DNA from: Bacteroidota bacterium
Lineage (GTDB): Bacteria > Bacteroidota > Bacteroidia > 2-12-FULL-35-15
Length of the DNA: 64,000 nucleotides
Direction of reading: 5' to 3'
Assembly (NCBI GenBank): GCA_005772895.1
Contig: SXIH01000055.1
Location: 62,001 to 126,000, forward strand
Of the stretch, positions 63,201 through 64,000 are shown piece by piece (within the stretch, counting starts at the first letter, position 1; every line of letters begins with the position of its first letter). A model generated the notes under the pieces. That model was not told the DNA's origin. It saw only the letters and a program-made list of their open reading frames with translations, and ran no database searches. Made by a program: the position numbers and the translations under genes.

Positions 63201-64000
63201 GAATTATGCGCAGCATTAGTACAAATGATTTTGAAGCTGCTAATATTGAATTCATTCAGTTTTGGGTAATGGACCCTTTTAATAGTGATTTGCCATTAGC
63301 AGATAGACTTACCTCTGGGGAACTTTATTTTGATATCGGAAATATTTCAGAAGATGTTTTGAGAGACGGATTTAAAAGTGCAGAAAATGTTTTGCCGGCA
63401 CCAAGTACAGCAGCACAAAATAACGGGAACAATTTACCAATAGATACAACTGCGTGGGGACATGTTGGATTAATTCAACCCTTGGTAAATGCATTTAATA
63501 GTGATGAAGGTGATAGACAAGCTCAGGATGTTGGATTGGATGGATTGGACAATGGACAAGAACAAGCTCACTTTGCGGCATACTTAGCAGCAGCAGGATT
63601 AGTTGTTACTGCTCCCGGAGCATTCACGGACATCAGTACAGATCCATCAAATGACGATTTTCATTATTTCAGAGGAAGTGATTATGATGGATTAGATTAT
63701 AAAACATTAAAACGTTATAAAGAATTTAACGGATTAGAAGACAACTCGAGAACTACTGCGGATTCTCCTGAGTCGTATCCTACACAAGCAACTACACTTC
63801 CCAATGTGGAAGACATAAACCGTGATAATAACTTAAGTACTACAGAAAGTTATTTTCAATACAAAGTTGGATTGAAACCAAGTGATTTTGCAGGTGGTGT
63901 AGGAACAAATTATATTACTAACGTTTATACAACTACAGGGCAAAACATAAAAGACGGAAGTTCAAAGCCAATTACCTGGTATCAATTTAAAATTCCTATT
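60209..64000 (+). CDS. sprA: SprA: outer-membrane T9SS translocon / gliding protein, N-terminal 1264 codons
   Basis: The frame is open from 60209 to base 64000 and runs off the right edge, so about half of the usual 2,300-2,500-residue protein is seen. No ATG is in frame at the start: a TTG at 60209 encodes LTRSITKYILVTGASIGMLS and the following IVTSNA, which is a signal peptide; the next ATG falls inside it. Recognisable SprA features are VILPYNFTDQSTGDPLNYP, GGEIFDRIFGGNTVDIRPNG (a repeated SprA motif; also seen in SprA of Flavobacterium), GYISLNQQLNPDQILSVAYE and FVWYQFKIPI-type WYQF. SprA is the giant barrel through which type IX cargo crosses the outer membrane. It follows ruvA by 16 bp. 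Confidence 0.93.
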   Translation, partial: MTRSITKYILVTGASIGMLSLIVTSNAKMSSFLHADIAEANKPLVAIDTPEDPDAPVILPYNFTDQSTGDPLNYPNGGGLMLNNPSNVNTNVEYDPVTGQYNVNQTMGGMDYRPPTYLDTEEYQKLMFDKQVKDYWNARSHAESENAQSKTAIPKLHVGGEIFDRIFGGNTVDIRPNGSAELIFAYNGTKTENPAIPVKNRKTNTFDFDEKIQLNVVGKIGDKLKLTTSYNTEATFDYENQMKLEYTGYEDEIIKKIEAGNVSLPLNGSLITGSQTLFGVKTQLQFGRLTVTSVLSQQKGKKSEVEVTGGAQVSKFDIPGDQYEANRHFFLGHYFRDNFNAALANLPFVNSQININRIEVWISNTNGATNDVRSVVAFAELAEDSTHVPQDQEFYVDMDALDKLPYNGQNDLYASMAASSGTGVTDVRKINYTVSAINTLSAGILKQQTNFELVSSARKLQASEYTFNARLGYISLNQQLNPDQILSVAYEYTYNGNVYKVGELSTDGISAPDALFTKMLKSSAINTKHPMWNLMMKNVYSIGAYQVNAQDFKLEVFYTNAISGTDINYLPVTDCQTQIKGKPLIQVLNLDRLNQQSDQTPDGVFDFIDGVTINSTNGRIIFPVIEPFGDHLRSKFDPVCNPLEANSYVFDPLYDSTITSARNVFANLNRFKLKGTYKGAGGSEISLGAPNVPQGSVTVTAGGIVLQENVQYTVDYTLGRVKIIDEGILNSGTPIKISLESNALFAIQQKTLFGTHLDYRINKDFSIGATVLNLTERPLTKKVNIGEEPISNTIFGFDANYRTEAPFLTRLVDKIPFIETKEMSTITAAGEFAYLIPGHSKAIGKSGNSYIDDFEGSQSEIALHSQSAWSLASTPQGQTASGMFPEGALSDSLPNGFNRARLNWYHIDPLMMRTQDGITPPNISSTDMSNNFAREIPETEVFPNKPSSSGTPVILTTLDLSYYPSERGPYNYDVSPSFCSAGLDANGNLNNPTSRWGGIMRSISTNDFEAANIEFIQFWVMDPFNSDLPLADRLTSGELYFDIGNISEDVLRDGFKSAENVLPAPSTAAQNNGNNLPIDTTAWGHVGLIQPLVNAFNSDEGDRQAQDVGLDGLDNGQEQAHFAAYLAAAGLVVTAPGAFTDISTDPSNDDFHYFRGSDYDGLDYKTLKRYKEFNGLEDNSRTTADSPESYPTQATTLPNVEDINRDNNLSTTESYFQYKVGLKPSDFAGGVGTNYITNVYTTTGQNIKDGSSKPITWYQFKIPI

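Overview
The window is AT-rich chromosomal DNA from a member of the Bacteroidota. The evidence is the number of secreted proteins ending in type IX secretion (T9SS) sorting domains, a SprA gene at the right edge, a 3706-residue SprB-type adhesin, LytS/LytTR and propeller-type sensor systems, Omp28 and DUF6029 envelope proteins, and promoters that fit the Bacteroidota pattern TTG-N18-20-TAnnTTTG. I see no rRNA, CRISPR array, insertion sequence or prophage. The order or family cannot be fixed from the sequence alone.

Layout. 1-2.6 kb: the N-terminal part of a SIR2-like (Rossmann, GAGAS) gene running off the left edge, an ALDH8/aminomuconate-semialdehyde-type aldehyde dehydrogenase, and a small GxxExxY nuclease-fold gene bracketed by inverted copies of an ATCCGCG-type repeat. 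2.6-5.9 kb: a charged secreted protein divergent from an OmpR-type histidine kinase/response regulator pair, with four phased TTTAACA boxes in the shared control region. 5.9-9.8 kb: two secreted proteins (one a T9SS cyclophilin), a degenerate tRNA-like sequence and an OLD-family ATPase/TOPRIM nuclease. 9.9-21.5 kb: the giant adhesin plus a small secreted protein just upstream of it. 21.8-37 kb: tRNA-Gln, a DUF2723 membrane protein, a polysaccharide deacetylase with an apparent frameshift in an A10 run, a HEAT protein, an acetyltransferase, SlyD-like PPIase, an aminotransferase/omega-amidase pair, an Ig-like lipoprotein, free methionine sulfoxide reductase, ComF, a coiled-coil membrane protein, RuvB and QueG. 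37-44 kb: a LytTR regulator and a propeller histidine kinase divergent from a large T9SS cargo protein. 44-50.4 kb: UbiX, a porin-like barrel, then four envelope genes of which three carry thioredoxin CxxC sites. 50.6-57 kb: a helical repeat protein, a T9SS protein, a sirtuin, a tail-fibre/S74 T9SS protein and a barrel protein. 57.2-64 kb: maeB, ruvA and the first 1264 codons of sprA.

Common themes. At least seven T9SS cargo proteins (six with type A-like and one with a type B/CHU_C tail) lie in the same window as the T9SS translocon component SprA, so much of the region is devoted to building the cell surface. Two sensor systems each sit divergent from a secreted-protein gene. Core housekeeping genes (ruvA, ruvB, queG, maeB, ubiX) are interleaved. 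The intergenic gaps carry many families of short, near-tandem or palindromic repeats; one has entered a coding frame (omega-amidase), and others produce false upstream extensions of genes. The candidates most worth following up are the GxxExxY gene with its flanking inverted repeats, the phased TTTAACA operator, the three-thioredoxin/DUF6029 envelope cluster, the S74-T9SS fusion, and the unit-class pattern in the giant adhesin.
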